A stretch of 42,290 bases of DNA from an uncultured Ruminococcus sp. (GCA_902784855.1 CACZWQ010000004.1:1-42290), one strand, 5' to 3'. Positions 8,797 to 15,730 are shown, counted from the stretch's first letter. The notes: a model not told the origin generated them from the letters alone. Program-made: numbers and translations.

Positions 8797-9651
8797 ATGA
8801 AAAGGATCCTCGGCATTTTCTGTGCATTGACTCTGGCGGCACTCTCGCTTTTTTCGACGTCGGCTTATGACAAGGCGTTCCAAAAGGGAGACGCGGATCT
8901 GGACGGCCGCATTTCCATCGGCGACGCGACCCTGATCCAGCGCTACATCGCCGAGCTGGGAGAGAGCGACGGCTTCTGGTCGTTCTTCGCGGCTGATTAC
9001 GACAACAACGGCGTCATCAACATCCACGATGTATCGAGTTTGCAGCGCACCTTGGCGCAGTTTGATTCGGTGACCGACAGCATCCCCGACGGAAACGCCA
9101 CGATCGCGCAGGCGGCGGCGACGCTGTGCTATCCCCGCTACGGCGACGGCGTGAATGCGCGGGGCAAGCAGATCTACCGCGACGTATATGACCTGACCAT
9201 CGGCATCGACGAATATATGACTGCCTGCAACCGCTTTGTCTGTGCGGCAGTGCGCTGGTCGGGCGCGGATGACAACTATCCCGCGGGGGACGTAGGCGTT
9301 CAGGCGGACTATTTGTATGCGCACCCCGAAAAGTGGGAGTCGGTCTACGGCGATACCTTTCTGAGAGGTGAGGACTATCGCTATGCGCCGCCCGAGGGCA
9401 TGCAGCCGGGCGATGTCGTTATCGAGTATAAAGCCACCAATTACCGCGCGCATACCTTTATCTATTGCGGCGAGGGACTGATCGCGACGATCTATCCCGC
9501 ATATGCCGACAATGAATATGTCTCCGCAAACGCGAGCTGGGGCGACAATATGCCGCAGTGCACCGGCTGGTACCGCTGGCAGCCCTATTTCCGCGTGTTC
9601 CGCTGCAAGCAGTACGACACAAATTCGCGCTATAAAAACGCAGCCTTATAA
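8797..9651 (+). CDS. Secreted protein: N-terminal dockerin plus NlpC/P60-CHAP-like domain
   Basis: 284 residues. Signal peptide ~1-23, then a type I dockerin (~30-90) with two calcium-loop helices, DADLDGRISIGDATLIQRY and DYDNNGVINIHDVSSLQRT. The rest looks like a papain-fold NlpC/P60 or CHAP domain: candidate catalytic Cys in TACNRFVCAAVRWSG, a GDVVIEYK strand and candidate His in YRAHTFIYCGEG. Domain identity is inferred from motif layout; an amidase/endopeptidase acting on the cell wall is the likeliest role. Dockerins usually sit at the C-terminus, so this order is unusual. The start has GGGGG 8 nt upstream. It is monocistronic, between a perfect promoter and a terminator. Confidence 0.82.
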   Translation: MKRILGIFCALTLAALSLFSTSAYDKAFQKGDADLDGRISIGDATLIQRYIAELGESDGFWSFFAADYDNNGVINIHDVSSLQRTLAQFDSVTDSIPDGNATIAQAAATLCYPRYGDGVNARGKQIYRDVYDLTIGIDEYMTACNRFVCAAVRWSGADDNYPAGDVGVQADYLYAHPEKWESVYGDTFLRGEDYRYAPPEGMQPGDVVIEYKATNYRAHTFIYCGEGLIATIYPAYADNEYVSANASWGDNMPQCTGWYRWQPYFRVFRCKQYDTNSRYKNAAL

Positions 9652-9652
9652 C

Positions 9653-9698
9653 AAAATCGTGTCGGCGCCCGTCATGGATGGGAGCCGACACGATTTTT
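9653..9698. terminator. Terminator after the dockerin gene
   Basis: AAATCGTGTCGGC pairs with GCCGACACGATTT (13 bp) around a 17-nt loop, with a T run on both strands. Confidence 0.88.
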
Positions 9699-9770
9699 AT
9701 AAAATAATGGTGTATCATTTTCCGTTTCGCTGCATAGAATGCTTCTGTGGGAAAAACTTGCGGGAAACCC

Positions 9771-9799
9771 TTGACATTTCTTTGTTCGGATGATATAAT
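9771..9799 (+). promoter_or_regulatory. Perfect-consensus promoter of tRNA-Cys
   Basis: TTGACA (9771-9776), 17-bp spacer, TATAAT (9794-9799), 18 bp upstream of the mature tRNA 5' end. Confidence 0.88.
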
Positions 9800-9816
9800 A
9801 TCTATTGTTGTGACAC

Positions 9817-9891
9817 GGCGACATAGCCAAGTGGTAAGGCACGAGTCTGCAAAACTCTGATGCGGCGGTTCAAATCCGCCTGTCGCCTCCA
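9817..9891 (+). tRNA. tRNA-Cys (anticodon GCA)
   Basis: A 75-nt cloverleaf. Acceptor GGCGACA/TGTCGCC, D stem GCC/GGC with the GTGGTAA loop, anticodon loop CTGCAAA with GCA at 9849-9851, T arm GGCGG-TTCAAAT-CCGCC, discriminator U and encoded CCA (9889-9891). The anticodon stem has four good pairs plus a C27-U43 mismatch. It has its own promoter and terminator. Confidence 0.96.
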
Positions 9892-9895
9892 AAAA

Positions 9896-9934
9896 ACGCC
9901 CCTGTAGCGAAAACTATAGGGGCGTTATTCTTTG
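9896..9934 (+). terminator. Terminator after tRNA-Cys
   Basis: ACGCCCCTGTA (9896-9906) pairs with TATAGGGGCGT (9915-9925), followed by TATTCTTTG. Confidence 0.8.
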
Positions 9935-9950
9935 TTTTGGGGTGGTTTGC

Positions 9951-10391
9951 ATGTCGGTCAAAAGAATCTATCTCGCCGCGCCGTTCTTCAACGCGTACGA
10001 GCTGTCCTGCGTGCGCCGTGCGGAGGAGATCCTAACCGCGCGGGACTTTGAGCTGTTCAGTCCGCGGCTGCACGAGGTACGTGATCCGGCGGAGGATCAG
10101 GCGCTCTGGTCGCGGGAGACATTTTGCAGCGACCGCCGTTTCATTGATTGGGCGGACCTTGTGGTCATGCTTTACCACGGCGCCTACAGCGACAGCGGCA
10201 CCGCGTGGGAAGCGGGCTATGCCTGCGGCACGGGAAAGCCGGTCGTGGCAGTGCATGTCGGCAGCGATCCCGAAGCCGGCTCCAACCTGATGGTGCACGA
10301 GAGCGCCGCGGCAAACATCACCATGGAAGCGCTCGGCGATTACGACTTTGACACGCTGCCGCACAAGCCCTACCGCGGGAAGATGCTTTAG
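9951..10391 (+). CDS. Nucleoside 2-deoxyribosyltransferase family protein
   Basis: 146 residues, the typical length for the family that transfers or hydrolyses the deoxyribosyl group of nucleosides in salvage. It shows IYLAAPFFN at the N-terminus, FSPRLHEVRD, then the conserved nucleotide-binding run DLVVMLYHGAYSDSGTAWEAGY followed by GTGKPVVAV. ATG 9951 is preferred over GTG 9942 because GGGGTGG lies 5 nt before it. The TAG stop overlaps the stop codon of the convergent TraX-like gene (shared TTAG at 10388-10391). Hydrolase and transferase activity cannot be told apart from the sequence. Confidence 0.9.
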   Translation: MSVKRIYLAAPFFNAYELSCVRRAEEILTARDFELFSPRLHEVRDPAEDQALWSRETFCSDRRFIDWADLVVMLYHGAYSDSGTAWEAGYACGTGKPVVAVHVGSDPEAGSNLMVHESAAANITMEALGDYDFDTLPHKPYRGKML

Positions 10392-11104
10392 ATGCGGATA
10401 TAATCGTACTTGATCAAAAAGAGGATGAACAGGTGCACGGGATAGAACAGATAGAACGCGTATTTCAGCACGGGACCCTTGATGAAGCCGCGTTTCCCGT
10501 TGTACATGAACATCGGCACGAACGCCGCCATGCAAAACCAGTGGTTGTTCAGCAGCAGCGCGGTGAACGGGCGCAGAAGCTCCTGCTGCCGCAAACCGTA
10601 CATCAGGAGGATGAACGCATAGCCGAAGATGCCGTAATCCGCCTTAGCAAACAACGTGCCGACGCCGATCGTGATCAGCACACAGCAGGCGAGAAACGGG
10701 TGCTTTTTCAGGCTGTCGATCGCGCATAGGCCGATGTAGCCGAACACCAGCGTAAAGAACACATTTTGACCGTTGTGGATCCATTCACCGCTGTGCACCA
10801 GATCCCACGGCACCTCCGAGATCACCGCGCAGATCAGCAGACTGACGCCGTAGCGTCTGCGGCTGCGCGTATGCAGAAAGCCCTCGATCAGCAGAAAGAC
10901 GAACAGCGGGAACGCGATGCGCCCGATGTCGCGCATCAGGCGGTAGAGGGTGACGTCAAAGCCGAACACGCTGAACAGGACGTACCGCTTCGGCACCAGA
11001 TGGCTGGCGATGTGGTCGATCAGCATGGTGATGACCGCGATCAGCTTGAGCACGCTGCCGCTGAGGATCCTCATTTTGGCGGGGAACAGCCGATTTTGCT
11101 CCAT
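10388..11104 (-). CDS. TraX family multipass membrane protein (predicted acyltransferase)
   Basis: 238 residues, mostly hydrophobic with about seven helices. TraX-family landmarks are LKLIAVITMLIDHIASH near the N-terminus, IGRIAFPLFVFLLIEGFLHT, ISEVPWDLV and a closing FYLFYPVHLFILFLI. In F plasmids TraX acetylates pilin, but chromosomal Firmicutes homologues are of unknown role, and nothing else conjugative lies nearby. The start at ATG 11104 has AAGGAG 12 nt upstream; an ATG at 11152 would extend the protein through a terminator hairpin and is unlikely. Confidence 0.88.
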   Translation of the reverse strand: MEQNRLFPAKMRILSGSVLKLIAVITMLIDHIASHLVPKRYVLFSVFGFDVTLYRLMRDIGRIAFPLFVFLLIEGFLHTRSRRRYGVSLLICAVISEVPWDLVHSGEWIHNGQNVFFTLVFGYIGLCAIDSLKKHPFLACCVLITIGVGTLFAKADYGIFGYAFILLMYGLRQQELLRPFTALLLNNHWFCMAAFVPMFMYNGKRGFIKGPVLKYAFYLFYPVHLFILFLIKYDYIRI

Positions 11105-11124
11105 AAAATACTCATACTCCTTAG

Positions 11125-11169
11125 AAAAAACGGGGAACTGCCGCGGGATCATGCGACAGCTCCCTTTTT
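11125..11169. terminator. Hairpin terminator upstream of the TraX-like gene
   Basis: GGGAACTG (11133-11140) pairs with CAGCTCCC (11157-11164), one mismatch. T runs occur on both sides: on the minus strand CGTTTTTTC leads directly into the TraX ribosome site. It may end transcripts from the NhaC gene or attenuate the TraX-like gene. Confidence 0.6.
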
Positions 11170-11197
11170 GTTTATCAGAAAAAATTGTGTTCGCGTG

Positions 11198-11270
11198 CGC
11201 CCAAGGGCGCTCTCTCCACGCGTGAAAGGTGGGCTTGGACGGTAACCGTCAATTCCCGCGCTCTAACGCG
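11198..11270 (+). repeat. Dispersed hairpin element, locus 1 copy a (truncated)
   Basis: Flanking hairpin GCGCCCAAGGGCGC (11198-11211), then the left terminal repeat CCACGCGTG (11216-11224), hairpin GACGGTAACCGTC (11238-11250) and palindrome arm CCCGCG...CGCG (11255-11270). The right half is missing, replaced by the next copy. Confidence 0.8.
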
Positions 11271-11271
11271 T

Positions 11272-11387
11272 GCGCCCAAGGGCGCTTTCTCCGCGCGTGT
11301 GCCGATGTGTGTGAACGACAACCGCCATATCCCGCGTTGTAACGCGAGCTAGATACTTAACCATTCATACCTACGTTGGTTTCGCGG
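11272..11387 (+). repeat. Dispersed hairpin element, locus 1 copy b
   Basis: A second GCGCCCAAGGGCGC hairpin, left terminal repeat CCGCGCGTG (11291-11299), central CCCGCGTTGTAACGCG, a degenerate CTTAACC arm and right end CGCGG (11383-11387) followed by ATTGG. About 97 bp between ends, like the other copies. Confidence 0.75.
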
Positions 11388-11517
11388 ATTGGATGCAACG
11401 TCACGTTGCCGCGGATTGGATGCAGCGTCACGCTGCCGCGGATTGGATGCAGCGTCACGCTGCCGCGGATTGGATGCAGCGTCACGTTGCCGCGGACTGG
11501 ATGCAACGTCACGTTGC
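11383..11517 (+). repeat. Five tandem 27-bp palindromic repeats
   Basis: Five units of exactly 27 bp: CGCGGATTGGAT followed by the palindrome GCAACGTCACGTTGC or GCAGCGTCACGCTGC. Units 1 and 5 have A/T at the third arm pair, units 2 and 3 have G/C, and unit 4 has a G-T intermediate, so arm changes are compensatory. Unit 5 supplies the stop codon of the NhaC-type gene. Homogeneous units without spacers exclude CRISPR. Confidence 0.95.
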
Positions 11518-13233
11518 CTGGTCTAAATGTTCGTTTCTCCGGATCATCTTAATGGCAAACAGCGTGCCGATGGTCAGGATGATACCGATGGGCAGCGCGA
11601 CAAACCAGAGCTGCACAAAGCCCGCGATGATGAAGCAGACAAACGAGATGCCCGCGACCGTGATCGCATACGGAAGCTGTGTGGAGACGTGGTTGATGTG
11701 GTTGCACTGGGCGCCCGCCGAGGACATGATGGTGGTGTCGGAGATGGGGGAGCAGTGGTCGCCGCAAACCGCACCTGCCAGACAGGCGGAGATACCGATG
11801 ACCTGCAGCTCGCCGCTCGGGAAGATGGACAGGACGATCGGGATGAGGATGCCGAAGGTGCCCCAGGAGGTACCGGTGGCGAATGCGAGGAAGCATGCTA
11901 CCAAGAAGATGATAGCGGGCAGGAAGTTTTGCAGGCTCGCCGCGCTGTTGGTCATGAGGTCGGCGACGAAGTACTTGGCGCCGAGATCCATGGTGATGTT
12001 CTTCAGCGCAGTCGCGAAGGTGAGGATCAGAATCGGGGGAACCATCGCCATGAAGCCCTTGGGAACGGCTTCCATGCTCTCCTTGAAGCTGACGACCTTG
12101 CGCGCCATCAGATAGATGATGGTGCAGACAAGCGCGATCGCGCCCGCCCACGGAAGTCCGACGGTGGCGTCGGTGTTGCCGAAGGCATTGATGAAGTTGA
12201 GGTAGTTTTCGGAGTCACCGTTGTCGAGGAAGCCGCCGACATAGGTCAGGGCAAAGACCGAAACGACGATCAGGAACACGACGGGCAGGATCAGATCGAA
12301 CACCCTGCCGTTGGGGTTGGGCTTTTCGTTCTCCAGCTCCTTGTCGACTCTCTCGCCGGTGGTGTAGAGGTCGTTTTTATACTTGGCGTTGTACTCGTGC
12401 ATCGCCATGGAGCCGTAATCGAAGTTCATGACGCAGAGCGCGATGATGAACACGAAGGTGAGCAGGGAGTAGAAGTTATAGGGAATCGCGGTGATGAAGA
12501 GCTTGAGACCCTGACCGTCCTCGGCGTAGGTCGCCACAGCCGCAGCCCACGAGGACACGGGGGCGATCATGCAGACGGGAGCGGCGGTCGCGTCGATCAG
12601 ATACGCAAACTTGGCTCTGGAGATCTTGTGACCGTCGGTGACGGGCTTCATGACCGAGCCGACCGTCAGGCAGTTGAAATAGTCGTCGATGAAGATCAGC
12701 ACGCCGAGCACAAAGGTAGCGAGCATGGCGCCCGTGCGGCTCTTGATGTGCTTTGCCGCCCAGCGGCCGAACGCCTGCGAGCCGCCCGCCTTGTTGACGA
12801 GCGCGACGATGACGCCCAGCTCCACTAAGAAGATAAACACGCCCGCTGTTCCGCTGACAGCGGCGATCAGACCGTTGTTGTTGATCTCATTCATGGCAGC
12901 CAGCGGGTGGAAGAAGCTTCCGAACAGTCCGCCGGGCTGTGTGGCGTAGATCACGCCGCCTGCGACCAGACCGGCGACCAGTGAGGAATAGACCTCTTTG
13001 GTGATCAGCGCCAAGCCGATGGCGATAATAGGGGGCAGCAGCGCCCACCAGGTTCCGCGGACAGCGCCTTCGCCGCCGCAGGTCTCACAGGCAGCGCCGT
13101 CGGCAAGTCCGGTTCCCGCGCAGTCGGGGCATTTGACCGTGCCGAGCGAACCGCCCGAGACGCACGCCCAGACCAGCAGTCCGACAATGATGACAGCCGC
13201 GGCTGCCAACACGATTTTTTTGATTTTTGACAT
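11509..13233 (-). CDS. NhaC-family transporter, candidate lysine transporter
   Basis: 574 residues with about 12 membrane helices. Family motifs include GVFIFLVELGVIVALVNKAGG, FIDDYFNCLTVGSVM and FATGTSWGTFGILIPI. NhaC proteins exchange Na+ and H+, but members under lysine riboswitches have been proposed (LysW, from my memory of comparative genomics) to carry lysine; the L-box upstream here points to that role. Between helix 1 and helix 2 is an unusual cysteine-rich segment, CPDCAGTG (35-42) and CETCGGEG (49-56), like half of a DnaJ zinc finger. The start at ATG 13233 has GGAGGA 7 nt upstream; the frame extends further but through the riboswitch. The last codons lie in the tandem repeat, whose ACGTGA provides the stop. 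Confidence 0.9.
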   Translation of the reverse strand: MSKIKKIVLAAAAVIIVGLLVWACVSGGSLGTVKCPDCAGTGLADGAACETCGGEGAVRGTWWALLPPIIAIGLALITKEVYSSLVAGLVAGGVIYATQPGGLFGSFFHPLAAMNEINNNGLIAAVSGTAGVFIFLVELGVIVALVNKAGGSQAFGRWAAKHIKSRTGAMLATFVLGVLIFIDDYFNCLTVGSVMKPVTDGHKISRAKFAYLIDATAAPVCMIAPVSSWAAAVATYAEDGQGLKLFITAIPYNFYSLLTFVFIIALCVMNFDYGSMAMHEYNAKYKNDLYTTGERVDKELENEKPNPNGRVFDLILPVVFLIVVSVFALTYVGGFLDNGDSENYLNFINAFGNTDATVGLPWAGAIALVCTIIYLMARKVVSFKESMEAVPKGFMAMVPPILILTFATALKNITMDLGAKYFVADLMTNSAASLQNFLPAIIFLVACFLAFATGTSWGTFGILIPIVLSIFPSGELQVIGISACLAGAVCGDHCSPISDTTIMSSAGAQCNHINHVSTQLPYAITVAGISFVCFIIAGFVQLWFVALPIGIILTIGTLFAIKMIRRNEHLDQAT

Positions 13234-13247
13234 TTTTCTATCCTCCA

Positions 13248-13277
13248 AATAAAAAATACCGCGGGGGTACCCCACGG
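13248..13277 (-). terminator. Regulatory terminator of the lysine riboswitch
   Basis: On the minus strand CCGTGGGG-TA-CCCCGCGG folds into an 8-bp stem followed by TATTTTTTATTT, ending 2-3 nt before the GGAGGA ribosome site of the transporter gene. It is placed to act as the off-state terminator of the upstream L-box. Confidence 0.85.
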
Positions 13278-13318
13278 CTTGAAATCCAACCTTCACACCC
13301 GAATAGCACCCCGCAAAA

Positions 13319-13459
13319 GCGACAGTACAGCGCATGTTCTGCGCTGTCCCAGCAGACGTCTGCCGGAAAACAGGGCGGCTGCTTCGGCGGGCTTTCCTTT
13401 TGCCTGCGGCGTTTCCGCGCGCGTGTGCAGGCTACTGATAAAGTCCGCGCCTCTATCAC
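13319..13459 (-). promoter_or_regulatory. Lysine riboswitch (L-box)
   Basis: Read on the minus strand, the leader holds the L-box landmarks in order: GTGATAGAGGCGCGGAC, TATCAGTAGCC, AAAAGGAAAGCCCGCCGAAG (13401-13382), GTCTGCTGGGAC, a CAGCGC/GCGCTG hairpin, and TACTGTCGC. P1 forms from GTGATAG (13459-13453) and CTGTCGC (13325-13319), 7 bp with wobbles. Promoter upstream and terminator downstream are in the right order. Lysine binding should favour termination and lower transporter expression. Family assignment (RF00168) is from conserved motifs; the P2 arm is short, so a covariance-model score would settle it. Confidence 0.85.
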
Positions 13460-13466
13460 AACGTCC

Positions 13467-13496
13467 ATTATAAAACATCCGGTGCCTTTTCGTCAA
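13467..13496 (-). promoter_or_regulatory. Promoter of the riboswitch-transporter transcript
   Basis: Minus strand: TTGACG (13496-13491), 18-bp spacer, TATAAT (13472-13467), a few bases before the predicted L-box 5' strand. Confidence 0.75.
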
Positions 13497-13566
13497 TAGC
13501 TTTTCATATAATTTTGTCCGAATTTATCAAAAAATATAGGTATTTTGTTGGTTTTTGTCCGATTGC

Positions 13567-13592
13567 AAAAGCCGCCGGGGTATGCCGGCGGC
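13567..13592 (-). terminator. Terminator of the lipoprotein gene
   Basis: Minus strand GCCGCCGG-CATACC-CCGGCGGC followed by TTTTGC, 34 bp after the stop codon. Confidence 0.85.
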
Positions 13593-13625
13593 TTGAACTG
13601 CGTTCTGTTTGGTTAATAATTCGAT

Positions 13626-14138
13626 CTACTTCTTCAATATCAACTGATAGGTGTTCTCGTCGGACTGCAGCTTCAAATAGGTGTCCGACAGCGTCTGACT
13701 GAGCTGATAGGTATAGGTCACCACCTCGTCCTCCGTGTCCAGACAGATGTCCACGGTGTTTTCCGACTCGTTGACAGAGTAGCTGCCGTCCGCGCGATAG
13801 CTGTTCTGCTTGCTCGTCAGCTTGCACAGGTTCTTTCCGTCAAAGGTCCAGACCCAGTCGCCGTCCTCGCTGTTCTTCGTGTTCCAAGTGCCCTCGATCA
13901 CCTTGTTGGACGTGTTGTTCAAGCCGATCTCGTCCTTGAGATAGTCCACCGCCTTGCCGCCGACTTGGCTGAGGCTGCTGACATCGCTTTCTACGCCGAC
14001 CTCGCTCTTGAGATAGTCCTTCGCACTACTTACAATACTGTTACCGGTCTCTTTCAAATTTTCGGCGCATCCGCCCAAAACCGTCAAAGAGGTTACAGCC
14101 GCGACAACAAAGGTTACAGCGGTTAATACTTTTTTCAT
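13626..14138 (-). CDS. Putative lipoprotein, unknown function
   Basis: 170 residues. A lipoprotein signal MKKVLTAVTFVVAAVTS ends in lipobox LGGC (Cys24), so the mature protein should be anchored on the outside of the membrane. Residues ~25-80 are probably helical with a twice-occurring (A)(K/V)DYLK(S/D)E(V/I)G motif. Residues ~85-170 form alternating polar/hydrophobic strands starting GTWNTKNSEDGDWVWTF, resembling small beta-barrel domains such as DUF5640; this resemblance is only suggestive. The start at ATG 14138 has GGAGGGA 6 nt upstream. It is transcribed alone, with its own promoter and terminator. Confidence 0.85.
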   Translation of the reverse strand: MKKVLTAVTFVVAAVTSLTVLGGCAENLKETGNSIVSSAKDYLKSEVGVESDVSSLSQVGGKAVDYLKDEIGLNNTSNKVIEGTWNTKNSEDGDWVWTFDGKNLCKLTSKQNSYRADGSYSVNESENTVDICLDTEDEVVTYTYQLSQTLSDTYLKLQSDENTYQLILKK

Positions 14139-14168
14139 CAATATCCCTCCGTTTTTTTGGTCAATTTG

Positions 14169-14177
14169 ATTATAGCA
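14169..14177 (-). promoter_or_regulatory. Extended -10 promoter of the lipoprotein gene
   Basis: Minus strand TGCTATAAT (14177-14169), an extended -10 element with no clear -35, about 31 bp before the ATG. Confidence 0.55.
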
Positions 14178-14398
14178 TGGAAAAGCACAATTAATTTTCT
14201 CATTTAGAATTAAAACGCCGTTTTTTGCGCATTTTATCGCACAAATGGGACAAAATCCGCGCATAAAATGAGAATAAAAAATTTTTTTAAAGAAAAAAAC
14301 GGCGTAAAAACCGCGAAAATCGGCGCAAAAACCCCATATGTTGTGAATCTTGACGCAAAAGATACACCATCGTGTATAAATGTTCGGTAAAAAAATAT

Positions 14399-14450
14399 TT
14401 GACTTTTTCTTACAAAAGTGTTACAATAGCCATGGTTACGAAAGTGTAAC
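14399..14450 (+). promoter_or_regulatory. Promoter with paired operator-like repeats for the CHAP-dockerin gene
   Basis: TTGACT (14399-14404), 17-bp spacer, TACAAT (14422-14427). Two near-identical 15-mers lie 26 bp apart: TTACAAAAGTGTTAC (14410-14424), overlapping the -10, and TTACGAAAGTGTAAC (14436-14450) just downstream; the second is itself an inverted repeat. Their position would suit a repressor. The binding protein is unknown. Confidence 0.6.
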
Positions 14451-14512
14451 TGTTGAAAGGAAATGAAAGATGGGTTCACACGGAAACACCATTCTTCGGA
14501 AAGGATGATTTT

Positions 14513-15640
14513 TTGAAACGCAACGTCATCAAAAAGCTCTCTGCGGTTATTGTTCTCACAGCGGTTCTGTTCACCACTGTATTTTCAGCTTCTATTATCG
14601 TCAACGCAGCGAGCACCACGTTCACCCCAAGACTGGAAGCGCCCGCGTACAACAACAAATACTACTATAACGGCAGCTACAATATTTTCTATTCCGCGGG
14701 CTACGGCATGCCGAACTGCACTGCCTACGCTTACGGAAGAGCCTATGAGATCTTGGGCACAGAGCCGAACCTCTCATGGAACGGCGCGAGCCAGTGGTAC
14801 GATTATAACCGCAACGGCGGCTATTATCCCTACGGCAAGACCCCCAAGGTCGGCGCGATCGCCTGCTGGACTTACGGTACCGGCGGCCACGTCGCGGTTG
14901 TCGAGACGATCGACAGCAACGGCTACATGACGCTTTCCAACTCCGCTTGGCAGGGAACGAACTTCTATCTCACCCACGCCTACACCACGGACAGCAATCC
15001 CGGCGGCAACAGCTGGTGGACCTTCCAGGGCTACATCTACATCCTCGACTCCGACGATGTCACCACGGTACAGACGCCTGCCACCACGGCTCCCGTTAAA
15101 TCCGAGTATCAGCCGGGCACCTATCTGGTCGATGCACAGCCTTGGCTCAACATGAGATCGGGCGCGGGCTTCGGCTACGGCACCATCGGTTCCGTCACAG
15201 ACGGCTCCAAGATCGTCATCACCGAGACCGCCTATGCGGACGGCTATAACTGGGGTCATCTCACCTACAACAACCTGAGCGGTTGGGTAGCGTTGGAATA
15301 CTGTGAATATGTCTCCTCCGATACAGTGATCGAGGAGCCCACCACGGTGGCGCCCACGACGGTCGCACCTACCACCGTGCCTGCCACTACGGTCCCCGAG
15401 ACAACAGTCCCCAAGACGACTGTGACCGATCGCCCCGGCAAGGATTCCTCCAAGGGAATCGGCAGAGGCGACGTGGACGAGGACGGCAGGATCTCCATCA
15501 ATGACGCGACGATCGTGCAGCAGTACCTCGCCGGTATGAAGCAGTTCACAAAGGCGCAGCGCAGATGGAGTGATGTCAACAACGACGGTGTCGTCAATAT
15601 CGACGACGCGACCTGCCTGCAGCGCATGCTTCTGGATTAA
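14513..15640 (+). CDS. Secreted CHAP-SH3-dockerin protein, putative peptidoglycan hydrolase
   Basis: 375 residues in this order: signal peptide (~1-33), CHAP amidase/endopeptidase domain (~40-190) with Cys69 in GMPNCTAYAYGRAYE, His126 in GGHVAVVETI and a following Asn in LSNSAW, a bacterial SH3 domain (~195-275, LNMRSGAGFGYGTIG and GHLTYNNLSGWVALEY), a Thr/Pro linker of repeated TTVAP/TTVP units, and a type I dockerin (DVDEDGRISINDATIVQQY; DVNNDGVVNIDDATCLQRM). The start is probably TTG 14513 with AAAGGA 7 nt upstream, since the signal peptide begins there; an in-frame ATG at 14453 would add 20 polar residues in front of the signal. It likely cuts cell-wall peptide or amide bonds while docked to a scaffold. 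Confidence 0.9.
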   Translation: MKRNVIKKLSAVIVLTAVLFTTVFSASIIVNAASTTFTPRLEAPAYNNKYYYNGSYNIFYSAGYGMPNCTAYAYGRAYEILGTEPNLSWNGASQWYDYNRNGGYYPYGKTPKVGAIACWTYGTGGHVAVVETIDSNGYMTLSNSAWQGTNFYLTHAYTTDSNPGGNSWWTFQGYIYILDSDDVTTVQTPATTAPVKSEYQPGTYLVDAQPWLNMRSGAGFGYGTIGSVTDGSKIVITETAYADGYNWGHLTYNNLSGWVALEYCEYVSSDTVIEEPTTVAPTTVAPTTVPATTVPETTVPKTTVTDRPGKDSSKGIGRGDVDEDGRISINDATIVQQYLAGMKQFTKAQRRWSDVNNDGVVNIDDATCLQRMLLD

Positions 15641-15658
15641 ACTACATATAGAAACAAC

Positions 15659-15694
15659 AAACGGTTGGCTCAGTAATGAACCAACCGTTTTTTT
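15659..15694 (+). terminator. Terminator after the CHAP-dockerin gene
   Basis: AACGGTTGG pairs with CCAACCGTT around TGAATGA-type loop sequence, followed by a run of T. Confidence 0.88.
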
Positions 15695-15730
15695 AGATTT
15701 ATTTTATTTCGCGCTTTCGCGCTGCAAGTG

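Noticed and set aside
10388..11104. Conjugation locus because of the TraX-like gene
   Set aside because: TraX-family proteins are common on Firmicutes chromosomes, and no other transfer gene is present.
11383..11517. CRISPR array
   Set aside because: Units are contiguous with no unique spacers and no cas genes nearby; each unit is a simple palindrome module.
11393..12115. Frame starting with repeated MQRHVAADW units
   Set aside because: 27 bp is nine codons, so the tandem repeat stays open by length alone; the rest is antisense to the NhaC gene and there is no ribosome site.
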